From Rhizobium rosettiformans W3 (GTDB lineage: Bacteria > Pseudomonadota > Alphaproteobacteria > Rhizobiales > Rhizobiaceae), in assembly GCF_004912135.1 (NCBI RefSeq), contig NZ_STGU01000002.1:310001-374000 (forward strand): DNA of 64,000 nucleotides, written 5' to 3'. The translations under genes and the position numbers were made by a program. Every line of letters starts with the position of its first letter. Within the stretch, counting starts at the first letter, position 1. Under the pieces are notes generated by a model. It searched no databases. It was not told the DNA's origin and saw only the letters and a list, made by a program, of their open reading frames with translations. Of this stretch, positions 18,143-25,922 are shown in pieces.

Positions 18143-19039
18143 ATGACGCTGTCTGTCTCGGAGATCGTCGGCCATCCCCAATTCGTTCCGGCCCTGCGCG
18201 CCTATGCGGCCAAGCTGCGCGGCCAGTTCGACCAGAGCCCGCGCCTGTCGCGCATGCTGGCTTCGCATCAACGCTGGCTTCTGAGCCAGGCGGCCTTTGC
18301 CTTGCAGCTTGAATACGATCCCTCGCAGCCGGGAAGCGGGCTCACCACCACCAATCTCCGCGAGATCATCACCTCCAACAATGCGGCCAGCCGCAACACG
18401 GTGCTGAACTTTCTCGATCAGCTGCTGAGCTACAAATTCGTCCGCATCGTGGGTGATCCCAATCGTCGTCCAAAGCGCTACGAGGCGACCGAGCTGCCGA
18501 CCCAGGCCATGTATCAGTGGCTGATGACCAATTTCGAGCTTCTCGATCACCTTGATGGCGGCGACCGGGCAGCCACGCTTGCCGCGCAGCCGGAGCTGTT
18601 CAAGCTGATCCAGCCGCAGGTTGCCCGGCGCGCCTGCCTCAATCCAAGCTGGCTGGAACCGCCGCCGCGGGTCGCGCTGTTTCTCTGGACGGAAGCCGGC
18701 GGTCTTGTCATGGACGAGCTTGTGCGCCGTGCTATGGAGCTCTCCCCCGATGGCGAGGGCTACAATATCGGCCGCATCGACGCGCGCGTGATGGCCGAGC
18801 ATTTCATGATCTCGCGTACCCATCTGCAGCGCCTCTTCCGCCGTGCGGTGGAAACGGGCTGCCTGCATTGGCCGGACGGCGACCGCAATCACTGCATCCT
18901 GCGGCGGGATTTCCTTGACGAATATTGCAAGTGGCAGGCGATCAAGTTCTCGATCATCGACTTTGCCCATGAGAAGATCTGCGGGCCTGTCCGCCTGGGA
19001 AAGCATGATCCGCGCCTCGGCGTGGCACGGGAAGCCTGA
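18143..19039 (+). CDS. Conserved protein with two predicted winged-helix segments (possible transcription regulator)
   Basis: I do not recognise a named family for this 298-residue soluble protein. Residues 75-120 (ITSNNAASRNTVLNFLDQLL followed by FVRIVGDPNRRPKRYEAT) look like a winged-helix DNA-binding unit with a basic wing. Residues 215-250 (DARVMAEHFMISRTHLQRLF, then GCLHWPD) form a second helix-turn-helix-like unit. Between them is a helical region with no catalytic motif. GGGAG precedes the ATG by seven bases. It diverges from the MFS gene and ends at a bidirectional terminator. A regulatory role is inferred from the two motifs and the divergent neighbour. Confidence 0.6.
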   Translation: MTLSVSEIVGHPQFVPALRAYAAKLRGQFDQSPRLSRMLASHQRWLLSQAAFALQLEYDPSQPGSGLTTTNLREIITSNNAASRNTVLNFLDQLLSYKFVRIVGDPNRRPKRYEATELPTQAMYQWLMTNFELLDHLDGGDRAATLAAQPELFKLIQPQVARRACLNPSWLEPPPRVALFLWTEAGGLVMDELVRRAMELSPDGEGYNIGRIDARVMAEHFMISRTHLQRLFRRAVETGCLHWPDGDRNHCILRRDFLDEYCKWQAIKFSIIDFAHEKICGPVRLGKHDPRLGVAREA

Positions 19040-19089
19040 ACCTCGAAGAGGGCGAGGTAGGCGAGCTTCCGTTGTCTTCCAGCGCCATC

Positions 19090-19128
19090 AAAAAAACGAA
19101 AAGGCCCGCAGCGATGCGAGCCTTTTTG
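19090..19128. terminator. Bidirectional terminator between convergent genes
   Basis: AAAAGGC-C-CGC and GCG-A-GCCTTTT form a stem with one mismatch and a six-base loop, with T runs on one side and A runs on the other. It serves the gene ending at 19039 (plus) and the small gene ending at 19152 (minus). Confidence 0.75.
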
Positions 19129-19151
19129 TATCTGAGAGGTGTGGGAGAGGA

Positions 19152-19307
19152 TCAGAAGCCGAGCGGCTGCAGAGCCCGCTGCTCGCCACGATCCTGCGCC
19201 TGCTGGCGCTTGCGGGCGGCCTGGGAGAGTTCGGCCGATGCGTTGACCGCTTCGCCGATGTGATGCACGGCCTGACGCAGGCTGCGGACGGGATGAAATG
19301 AGATCAT
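19152..19307 (-). CDS. Small basic protein, 51 residues
   Basis: A short open frame begins MISFHPVRSLRQAVHHIGEA, continues through a helical Ala/Gln/Arg-rich part and ends QRALQPLGF. AGAGGA lies eight bases before the ATG, and a good terminator follows the stop within 25-60 bases, as expected for a single-gene unit. It has no signal peptide or membrane segment. The His/Arg-rich, amphipathic character resembles the small DUF1127-like rhizobial proteins, but I cannot assign a family. The site, terminator and clean gene-sized fit make it likely to be expressed. Confidence 0.55.
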   Translation of the reverse strand: MISFHPVRSLRQAVHHIGEAVNASAELSQAARKRQQAQDRGEQRALQPLGF

Positions 19308-19449
19308 GGTCGTGTCCTCTGCTTTTGACGCATGGCAAATTCGATGACCGTATTAGTTCATCGATGGACCGTTGTTGCAATGCACAATGCGGAAGGGCTG
19401 CTATGCAGGCGAAGCAGAACGGCGCGCAGATCGCTCCGCGCAGACCGGA

Positions 19450-19641
19450 TCAGAGACGGCTTTCGGCAAAGCTGGCGGCCGGGCGGGCGATGCGGCCGGC
19501 ATGACCTGCGAACCGGGCGCTGAGCTGCTCGACAGCAACGGAGGGGCTGGAGCGATTGTAGGGCGTGCCGGTACGGCCATGATCGCCAGCGAGACGCAGG
19601 GTCTCGAACTTGCAGTGAATGGGGCGGGTCCGAAGGCTCAC
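19450..19641 (-). CDS. Small hypothetical protein, 63 residues, GTG start
   Basis: Proposed frame from GTG at 19641 with AAGGA eight bases upstream; it begins MSLRTRPIHCKFETLRLAGD and ends PAASFAESRL. It has a single Cys and is rich in Arg, Pro and Ser. No signal peptide or membrane segment is visible. It lies 143 bases before the 51-residue gene in the same direction. An open frame extends further upstream on this strand, but the upstream part looks non-coding (AT-rich, poor codon pattern). Support is the ribosome site and protein-like composition only. Confidence 0.4.
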   Translation of the reverse strand: MSLRTRPIHCKFETLRLAGDHGRTGTPYNRSSPSVAVEQLSARFAGHAGRIARPAASFAESRL

Positions 19642-19784
19642 GACGGTATTCCTTGTAAAGTGTACCTCCCACTTTGCCGATTGAATATCGCAGTGCAGCA
19701 TAGATTCGGCAAGCAGCCCGACTGCGGGCCTGCCATGCGTCAATCGCATGGCAGATTTCATAATTCGTTTACATTGCCTGAAAT

Positions 19785-20675
19785 TTAGCCGTTGGGCGGT
19801 GTCTGGAGCCGCTCGGAGAAGACGAGCAGGTCCATCCAGGCGAGCGCCTTGCTGGCCGGTGCGGCGAGCAGTTCCTGGGGGTGCAGGGTCGCGAGTGCCG
19901 GAACCGTATGGCCGCCCGCGCCGATGTCGCGCCATTTGCCACGCAGAGCGTGAATGGTGCCCGTCTCTCCGAAGAAGAAGCGTGCGGCGAAATTGCCGAG
20001 CACGAGCACGAGGCGTGGCTCCACCAGTGCAATCTGCCGCTCGATGAAGGGTCGGCAGATGGCGGTCTCCGGTCCTGATGGCATGCGGTCGCCCGGCGGA
20101 CGCCAGGGGATGACGGTGGAGATGACCACGCTCTCACGCGTTTGGCCGATCGCCGACAGCATGCGATCGAGCAGCAGACCGGCGCGTCCCGAAAAGGCCA
20201 TGCCTTCGCGGTCGTCGTCTGCGTTCGGCATGGGGCCGATCACCATGATGCCGGACGTGCCTGCGCCCTGGGCGGTGATCGTGGACCGGGCCGACGTCTT
20301 CAGGTTACAGCTCGTGAAGCCTTCGATGGCGGTCTTGAGTTCGGCGAGCGATCGCGCGCTTTCGGCCGCGAACCGCGCCTCGGCAATCGCGTTCTCGTCC
20401 GGGATGGCCGGCAGGGCGGAGCCTTGTGCGGGCTGGGCACGCGCCGGCTGGCGTTCGCTCTGCGGCGCGCCGCGTGCGGCAAGCGTGCGGGCCGGGAGAT
20501 TGCCCGAGGACGCGTCGGCCGCCGGCCGTGCCACCTGGCGGGCAGCCTTTTCCGCCGCAAAGGCTGCAATGCGATCGACCGGATCGTCCTCCACGAGCCA
20601 ATCGACACCCGCTTCCGCATGAAATGCGAGAAGCGCGGCGAGCTCTGCTGGCGTCATGTCGCGGGCCTGGATCAT
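19785..20675 (-). CDS. Divergent family-4-type uracil-DNA glycosylase
   Basis: DNA-repair glycosylase fold of 296 residues. The N-terminal LAALLAFHAEAGVDWLVED and a low-complexity Ala/Arg/Pro linker precede the UDG domain (about residues 95-290), with SCNLKTSA, VISTVIPWRPPGDR, ICRPFIERQI and TLHPQELL. Two features are odd. Motif I, normally GE(A/G)PG followed by acidic residues, reads GPMPNADDD, so the usual Glu and second Gly are absent. Only two Cys appear at the positions that hold four iron-sulfur ligands in family 4. The His of the HP motif is kept. It may be a divergent rhizobial subfamily or lack uracil-excision activity. Membership is clear; activity is uncertain. Confidence 0.8.
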   Translation of the reverse strand: MIQARDMTPAELAALLAFHAEAGVDWLVEDDPVDRIAAFAAEKAARQVARPAADASSGNLPARTLAARGAPQSERQPARAQPAQGSALPAIPDENAIAEARFAAESARSLAELKTAIEGFTSCNLKTSARSTITAQGAGTSGIMVIGPMPNADDDREGMAFSGRAGLLLDRMLSAIGQTRESVVISTVIPWRPPGDRMPSGPETAICRPFIERQIALVEPRLVLVLGNFAARFFFGETGTIHALRGKWRDIGAGGHTVPALATLHPQELLAAPASKALAWMDLLVFSERLQTPPNG

Positions 20676-20769
20676 GAGGCTGTTCTAGTGTGTTTGGCCT
20701 GGTCAAGGCAAATGGAAAGCGGGGAGGTGCACTGCCGTTTAGCCCCTCGTGTTCACGCGACGCTGGCCG

Positions 20770-20878
20770 CCCCTCATCCGCCCTTCGGGCACCTTCTCCC
20801 CGCGAGCGGGGAGAAGGCCATGACGGCCACCGCTGGCGCTCCCTCTCCGCGCTTGCGGGGAGAGGGCAGGGTGAGGGG
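20770..20878. repeat. RIME-type intergenic palindromic repeat
   Basis: A roughly 109-base element bounded by CCCCTCA and TGAGGGG. It holds CGCCCTTCGGGC, then ACCTTCTCCCCGC/GCGGGGAGAAGG, then a second palindrome CCCTCTCCGC/GCGGGGAGAGGG. This matches the Rhizobium-specific intergenic mosaic element (RIME1), which is scattered between genes in Rhizobiaceae genomes. It lies between two genes on the minus strand (ends of udg-like start and Hsp70-like stop), and its stems may act as a terminator or RNA-stabilising structure. Confidence 0.85.
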
Positions 20879-20933
20879 CCGTGGCAGGACCGACGGGGCG
20901 GTGATCATCTACGGCGCCCTCAACAAGGCGAGT

Positions 20934-22226
20934 TCACGCCACCCACTGCTCGATGTCGTCGCGCTCGCCGATCAGGGACAGGCCGTGGGCGATCGAGACC
21001 AGTTCGCCGCCGGTTTCGATGCGGCTTGCGTCGAAGCGGCGGTGGAAGATGTCGCGCACGGCCGGCACGAAGGAGGTGCCGCCGGTGAGGAAGACCTTGT
21101 CGATGCTGTCGGCTTGGGTGTTGCTCGTCGTCAGTACCTCATCCAGCGCCTGTTCCATGCGCGTCAAATCATCCGCGATCCAGCTCTCGAAGTCGCGCCG
21201 TGTCACCCGCTTTTCGCCGGCCTTGCCGAGCGGGGAAAAGCGGAACTCGGCCTCCTCTGCGGAAGAGAGCGCCATCTTGGTCGCAGAGACGGCCTGATAC
21301 AGCGGATAGCCTTCGTCATGGTCGATCAGGTCAATGAAGAGCTCAAGCTTTTCCGGCTCTTCCGCCTGACGCACCAGAGACTTGAGATCGGTGAATTCCT
21401 TCATCGTCTTGAACACCGACAACTGGTTCCAGCGCGAGAAGGCGAGATAGTAGTTGCTCGGCACGTCGAGGAGCTTGCCGAAGCTCTTGAACTGGCTGCC
21501 CTTGCCGATCTCGGGTGCCACCAGCTGGTCGATGATGCGCGCATCGAACTGGTCGCCGGCGATGCCGACACCGGAATGGCCGATCGGGGTGGCGCTGAGC
21601 TTGCCGCCTTCGGTGGAAAAGCGGATCAGCGAGAAGTCGGTCGTGCCGCCGCCGAAGTCGGCAACCAGAACGGTCGCATCGCGCTTCAGCGTGCGGGCAA
21701 AATAGAAGGCCGCCGCGACCGGCTCATAGACATAGTGGATTTCCGGAAAGCCGAGACGGGTCAGCGCCTCGTTGTAGCGCGTGACGGCGAGTTGAGGATC
21801 GGGGCTTGCGCCGGCAAAATGCACCGGCCGGCCGGCCACCAGCCGTTTCGTCTCGTCAGGCCAGCCCTCGCCGGCATAGGCCTGCAGGCGCTTCAGGAAG
21901 ACTTCCATCAGATCCTCGAACTGGAAGCGCCGCGCATGCACCAGCGTGCCCTGGAACAGGGCCGAGGCCGCAAAGGTCTTGATCGACTGCAGGAAGCGGC
22001 AATCGCCGGGATTGTCGATGAAGGCACGAATGGCGGCCTGGCCCGCCTCGACCTTCAGGGCGCCGGCTCCGAGCTGCGGATCCTTGAGGAAGGAGAGCGC
22101 CGTGCGCATGCTGTCGGTGGTGCCGGCAGGAGAGGTGAAGGAGACGGACCGGGTGTCGTCTCCGCTTTCCGCGACGGCGATCACGGTATTGGTCGTGCCG
22201 AAATCGAGCCCCAGCGCCTGAGCCAT
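20934..22226 (-). CDS. Hsp70-family ATPase without substrate-binding domain (YegD-like)
   Basis: An actin-like ATPase of 430 residues. The phosphate-1 loop is GLDFGTTNTVIAV at the N-terminus, phosphate-2 is VADFGGGTTDFSLIRF, and the adenosine loop is VFLTGGTSFVPAVRDIF near the C-terminus. YEPVAAA and the connecting residues also match Hsp70. The chain stops just after the ATPase domain, so it lacks the peptide-binding and lid parts of DnaK, as in E. coli YegD (about 450 residues). The ATG at 22226 sits eight bases after AAAGGAG; an ATG six bases earlier is too close to the site. Its client or partner is unknown, and no DnaJ or GrpE gene is adjacent. Confidence 0.88.
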   Translation of the reverse strand: MAQALGLDFGTTNTVIAVAESGDDTRSVSFTSPAGTTDSMRTALSFLKDPQLGAGALKVEAGQAAIRAFIDNPGDCRFLQSIKTFAASALFQGTLVHARRFQFEDLMEVFLKRLQAYAGEGWPDETKRLVAGRPVHFAGASPDPQLAVTRYNEALTRLGFPEIHYVYEPVAAAFYFARTLKRDATVLVADFGGGTTDFSLIRFSTEGGKLSATPIGHSGVGIAGDQFDARIIDQLVAPEIGKGSQFKSFGKLLDVPSNYYLAFSRWNQLSVFKTMKEFTDLKSLVRQAEEPEKLELFIDLIDHDEGYPLYQAVSATKMALSSAEEAEFRFSPLGKAGEKRVTRRDFESWIADDLTRMEQALDEVLTTSNTQADSIDKVFLTGGTSFVPAVRDIFHRRFDASRIETGGELVSIAHGLSLIGERDDIEQWVA

Positions 22227-22479
22227 GGCCATCGCTCCTTTGATCTGAATGATTGTCTGTGGGAACCGGCATGCCGGCTGTCGTCGGCGTAACCGAGAAC
22301 GAAAGAGGGCGCCTGATGCCACAGGGACCGGGCAAGGGCAAGCGACCATTTTGTGACATCTACGGCAGAACGCGCTCCTGCGTGCTGTCATCCCGCGCGG
22401 CCGCCCCCTCTGCCTGGCTTGATGCGGGCACCATCAGGCGGTAGGGGAAGGGCGCAAAGCGATCACCGGAGCCGGAAAG

Positions 22480-23022
22480 ATGTCACGCACCGACTATCAG
22501 ACGGCAGTAGGCCAGCTCGGCATCATTGAAACCCTTGCGGCCTATGATCCGCACATTGCCGGTACCCCGCCGCTCGGCATCCACACCGAAACGAGCGACA
22601 TCGATATTCTCTGCCATGCGCCGGACCAGGCGACGTTCGTAGCAGACATCTGGCGCGCCTATGCACAGATGCCAGGCTTCCGCCTCTGGCAGTGGAGGGC
22701 AAAAGACCGGCCGGTCATCGCGACATTTCACGCCTTCGATTGGGACTTCGAGCTCTTCGCGAGCCCCATGCCGGTAGCCCAGCAATCCGGATGGCGCCAC
22801 TTCACGGTGGAAAGACGGCTGCTGTCTCTTGGCGGCGATGGCTTCAAGCGCGCCATCCAGCTTTTGCGGCAGCAAGGCCTCAAGACCGAGCCGGCATTCT
22901 GGTCGGCGCTGAAGCAAGAAGGCGATGGCTATCTCGGACTGCTGTCGCTGGAGCAAGCGACGGACGCGGAACTCTGCGTTCTCCTGGGCGCTGCGGGGTT
23001 CGGCCAAAGCCGGTCCGGGTGA
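22480..23022 (+). CDS. DUF4269 family protein (nucleotidyltransferase-like)
   Basis: Soluble protein of 180 residues. THTETSDIDILCHA-like sequence near residues 32-45 (PPLGIHTETSDIDILCHA) is the signature of DUF4269, a family related in fold to minimal nucleotidyltransferases through its D-x-D pair. A further acidic strand, FDWDFELFA, lies near residue 85. C-terminal helices (FKRAIQLLRQQGLKTEPAFW, LEQATDAEL) complete the domain. No substrate or partner can be inferred. It diverges from the Hsp70-like gene across about 250 bases. The ATG follows GGAAAG at short spacing. Confidence 0.75.
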   Translation: MSRTDYQTAVGQLGIIETLAAYDPHIAGTPPLGIHTETSDIDILCHAPDQATFVADIWRAYAQMPGFRLWQWRAKDRPVIATFHAFDWDFELFASPMPVAQQSGWRHFTVERRLLSLGGDGFKRAIQLLRQQGLKTEPAFWSALKQEGDGYLGLLSLEQATDAELCVLLGAAGFGQSRSG

Positions 23023-23043
23023 GCTGCTGCGTGTAGGCGAGCA

Positions 23044-23289
23044 TCAGACGTCGAGATAGGGCCGAGCCGCGAGGATCGGCGTGTCGAGCGTGTCGAACTC
23101 GTCGTCATAGGATTCGAGCTTGGTCAGGAAGTGATCGATGATCCGGCCATAGCTTGCATGGCGAGAGCGCGGAACACGCACCCGCTCTTCGACGATGGTC
23201 TGTTCGGTTTCGGTCGCGAAAGCGGCAGGGTCGAGCGCCTGCAGCATCCGGTCTTCATGTCCGGCATCGGTCATCACGGGAACTCTCAT
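23044..23289 (-). CDS. Hypothetical protein, 81 residues
   Basis: Small acidic soluble protein beginning MRVPVMTDAGHEDRMLQALD and ending PILAARPYLDV, with a central segment EQTIVEERVRVPRSRHASYG. I do not recognise a family. The ATG at 23289 follows GGGAG with almost no spacing; the in-frame ATG at 23274 has more distance and is also possible. It ends 21 bases from the convergent DUF4269 gene. The codon pattern and compact fit suggest a real gene. Confidence 0.6.
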   Translation of the reverse strand: MRVPVMTDAGHEDRMLQALDPAAFATETEQTIVEERVRVPRSRHASYGRIIDHFLTKLESYDDEFDTLDTPILAARPYLDV

Positions 23290-23393
23290 CTCCCAGGTTT
23301 CTCGCTTTGGAGTAAACGCAAGAGATTTCCAAGCCGTTCAGCCGATCAGTCGCATTTTAGGCAATGCGAATTTGAGGGCTGGTCTCAGCCCCC

Positions 23394-24179
23394 TCAGATC
23401 GATTTTGCCGCCCCGCCATCGACCCTCAGCATCGTGCCGGTGATGTAGCTCGCCGGCTCCGAGCAGAGAAAGGCCGCGGAGGCTGCGAATTCCTCGACGC
23501 GTCCGAGCCGCTGCGCGGGGATCGACTTGACGGAGGCCGCGCGTACGTCGTCGAGCGACTTGCCCTGCTTCTTGGCATTGGCGCCGTCGAGCTCGTCGAT
23601 GCGGTCGGTATGGATGCGGCCCGGCAGGATCATGTTGGCCGTGACGCCGTAAGAGGCAAGCTCGGCCGACAGCGTCTTGTTCCAGCCGACCAGCGCGCCG
23701 CGCAGGGTGTTCGAGAGCGCGAGATTGGGGATCGGCTCGAAGACGCCGGACGAGGCGACCGTGAGGATACGGCCAAAACCTTGGGTCTTCATCAGCGGCG
23801 CGAGCGCATTGGTGAGCGTGATGACGCGCACGACCATCGACTGGAAGAAGGTGTAGAGCTTCTCCGCATCCATCTCCTCGGCCGTCCCCGGCGTCGGGCC
23901 GCCGGTGTTGTTGACGAGAATGTCGATGCCACCGAGCTTGTCGTGCACGGCATGCAGCATCTGGTCGACGAAATGCGCATCCGCGAGGTCGGCCACTACA
24001 TAATCCGCCTTGCCGCCGGACGCCTTGATCGCCTCGACATTGGCCTTAAGCTTTTCCTCGGTGCGGCCGCAGATCAGTACGTGAACACCTTCTGCGGCAA
24101 GCGCCTTGGCGATGCCGAGGCCGAGGCCGCGAGAGGCGGCGAGCACGAGCGCGCGTTTGCCGGAAATGCCGAGATCCAT
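23394..24179 (-). CDS. Atypical SDR-family oxidoreductase (BKR-like)
   Basis: Rossmann protein of 261 residues with an altered nucleotide loop (VLAASRGLGLGIAKAL), NNTGG in the expected position, and C-terminal SYITGTMLRVDGG. The usual YxxxK pair is missing: the aligned segment reads NLALSNTLRGALVGWNKTLSAEL, with Ser and Arg where Tyr and Lys are normally found. This agrees with the BKR-like SDR group, which departs from the classical tetrad. It may reduce an oxo-substrate by another mechanism or be a binding protein. AAAGGA six bases before the ATG at 24179 fixes the start. It follows the GGDEF-EAL gene in the same direction. Confidence 0.82.
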   Translation of the reverse strand: MDLGISGKRALVLAASRGLGLGIAKALAAEGVHVLICGRTEEKLKANVEAIKASGGKADYVVADLADAHFVDQMLHAVHDKLGGIDILVNNTGGPTPGTAEEMDAEKLYTFFQSMVVRVITLTNALAPLMKTQGFGRILTVASSGVFEPIPNLALSNTLRGALVGWNKTLSAELASYGVTANMILPGRIHTDRIDELDGANAKKQGKSLDDVRAASVKSIPAQRLGRVEEFAASAAFLCSEPASYITGTMLRVDGGAAKSI

Positions 24180-24274
24180 GGGGTATCCTTTCGTGATGCG
24201 ATATGATCGCGTCAACCTATCAATGCATCCCGGCAAGGGGAAGCTTGGAAGATCGAAGGTCGTCGGTGTGGAGT

Positions 24275-25813
24275 TCAGCGAGAGCGCAAGCTGCGCTCGG
24301 GCAGGCGGCCACTTTTCAGAGGCGCGGCCTTTCCATGCAGCCAGCCTTGGAAACGCTGCGCGCCGGCAATCCTGGCGCATTCCTGCTGCGTCTGCGTTTC
24401 AACGCCTTCCGCGACCATCACGATATCGAGCGATTTCGCAATCTCACCCACAGCGGAGACGAAGACCTGAGCAATCCTGTCGTTCTCCAAACGCTGGATG
24501 AAGCTCTTGTCGATCTTGACGATGTCGATCGGCAAATCGCGCAGGAGGGTGAAGGAGCTGTTGCCGGTGCCGAAATCATCGAGTGCGATCCTAAAGCCGA
24601 GTGCCCGCAGATCGCCCAACAGGCGGAAGACCTTCTGGTCGGCGTTGATCAGAACCGTTTCGGTCAATTCAAGAATGAAGCTGGAGGCGCTGCGGTTGGT
24701 TTCCCGCAGTACCCGAACAAGCATGGGAAGCAGACCGTCGTGACGGAGCTGAGCGCCTGAGATGTTCACCGAGATCAGATCAACGTCGAGGAGGTCGAGA
24801 TCCTCGCAGGCCTTGCGGAAGACCCATTCGCCGAGGCGGTCGATGAGCTCCGATCTCTCTGCAACCTGGATGAAGGTATCAGGCGGTATCGAACGGCCTG
24901 TCTGGTCGGTCCACCGCAACAGTGCCTCCACTGCCACTCCACGTCTGTCGACGTCGACGATCGGCTGATAGTGAAGGTCGAGTTGGTTGAGGATGATCGC
25001 TGCATGCAGGTCGCGGGAGATCTGGCGATCCGCCGCTTGCTTCCGCTGCATGTCGCCATGATAAAATGTGACTTGTCCGCGCCCGGAGCGCTTGCCGACA
25101 TAAAGTGCCATGTCGGCCTTCTTCAGCAGGTCTGACCCTTGATCCGCGTCGGCGGGTGCCGAGGCGACCCCGATCGAGATGCCGTGAAAAGCGCGCGTCT
25201 CGCTGTTGGCGTGCAACTCCTCCCCGAGGCGCTCGAGGAAACGCCGCGCGTCATGGGCGATCGCCCGGTGGTCGTTTCCGGGGACAATGACTGCGAATTC
25301 ATCGCCTCCGAGTCGCCCGACGACCCAGTCGGCTTCCTGTTGGGCGCGTCGACCGAGCGTTTCCAGTACGGCGTCGCCGGCGTGATGACCAAAGCCGTCG
25401 TTCAACAGCTTGAAATGGTCGACATCCAGCAGCATCAGGGTGAAGTCGTCATAGGGCAGGCCGTTAATCTGCCGACGGCGTATTTCCGCCAGCCTGCCGT
25501 TGAGCACCTCCAGAAATCGGCGCCGCGTCAGGCAGCCGGTCAGGTCGTCGCGGGAGTAGTCCTCGCTGACCCGTTCTGTTGTAAGTGCACCGGCTTCGAC
25601 AGCCGTGCGCATCCGCGGACGGCTTGCCATAAGGGTGAAGGCGATAAGGCTGCAGCCGACTGCGACCGTGGAGAAAAGAGAGGGCAACGGGCCGGTGCCG
25701 GGGAATGTGGTTGCCGCGAAGGCGCTCCCGGACGCGACACAACTGACCGCAAGGCACATCGCCTCCGATTGAGCGAGATCTCTCAATCTCTTCAAGGGGC
25801 CGACCTTCATCAC
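24275..25813 (-). CDS. Membrane GGDEF-EAL cyclic-di-GMP signalling protein
   Basis: A 512-residue protein with two short N-terminal hydrophobic segments (about residues 16-38 and 45-63), an intact diguanylate cyclase site (RLGGDEF, residues 169-173) and an intact EAL domain (EAL at 296-298, ELTET, DDFGTGNSS, KIDKSFI, AEGVET). Both active sites appear complete, so it may make, degrade or sense c-di-GMP. There is no recognisable ligand domain. It may set levels read by the two PilZ proteins at 60-61 kb (inference). The gene stands alone between oxidoreductase genes. Confidence 0.92.
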   Translation of the reverse strand: MMKVGPLKRLRDLAQSEAMCLAVSCVASGSAFAATTFPGTGPLPSLFSTVAVGCSLIAFTLMASRPRMRTAVEAGALTTERVSEDYSRDDLTGCLTRRRFLEVLNGRLAEIRRRQINGLPYDDFTLMLLDVDHFKLLNDGFGHHAGDAVLETLGRRAQQEADWVVGRLGGDEFAVIVPGNDHRAIAHDARRFLERLGEELHANSETRAFHGISIGVASAPADADQGSDLLKKADMALYVGKRSGRGQVTFYHGDMQRKQAADRQISRDLHAAIILNQLDLHYQPIVDVDRRGVAVEALLRWTDQTGRSIPPDTFIQVAERSELIDRLGEWVFRKACEDLDLLDVDLISVNISGAQLRHDGLLPMLVRVLRETNRSASSFILELTETVLINADQKVFRLLGDLRALGFRIALDDFGTGNSSFTLLRDLPIDIVKIDKSFIQRLENDRIAQVFVSAVGEIAKSLDIVMVAEGVETQTQQECARIAGAQRFQGWLHGKAAPLKSGRLPERSLRSR

Positions 25814-25922
25814 AAATTCGTCGCTCTAGGAGAGATGATGCGCCGCATGACGACAGGTTTCCCGCTCGATCAAGATTGCACCCAGTTTTGGCACATAGCG
25901 ATTGAAGGTCGGTTAATTCCGA

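Noticed and set aside
20934..22226. Calling this gene dnaK
   Set aside because: It lacks the substrate-binding domain and lid, so it is YegD-like and not the main chaperone.
20142..22292. Very long plus-strand frame of 716 codons
   Set aside because: It runs antisense to the Hsp70-like and glycosylase genes and through the RIME repeat; composition (Arg/Asp/Gln/His rich) is typical of antisense frames in GC-rich DNA.
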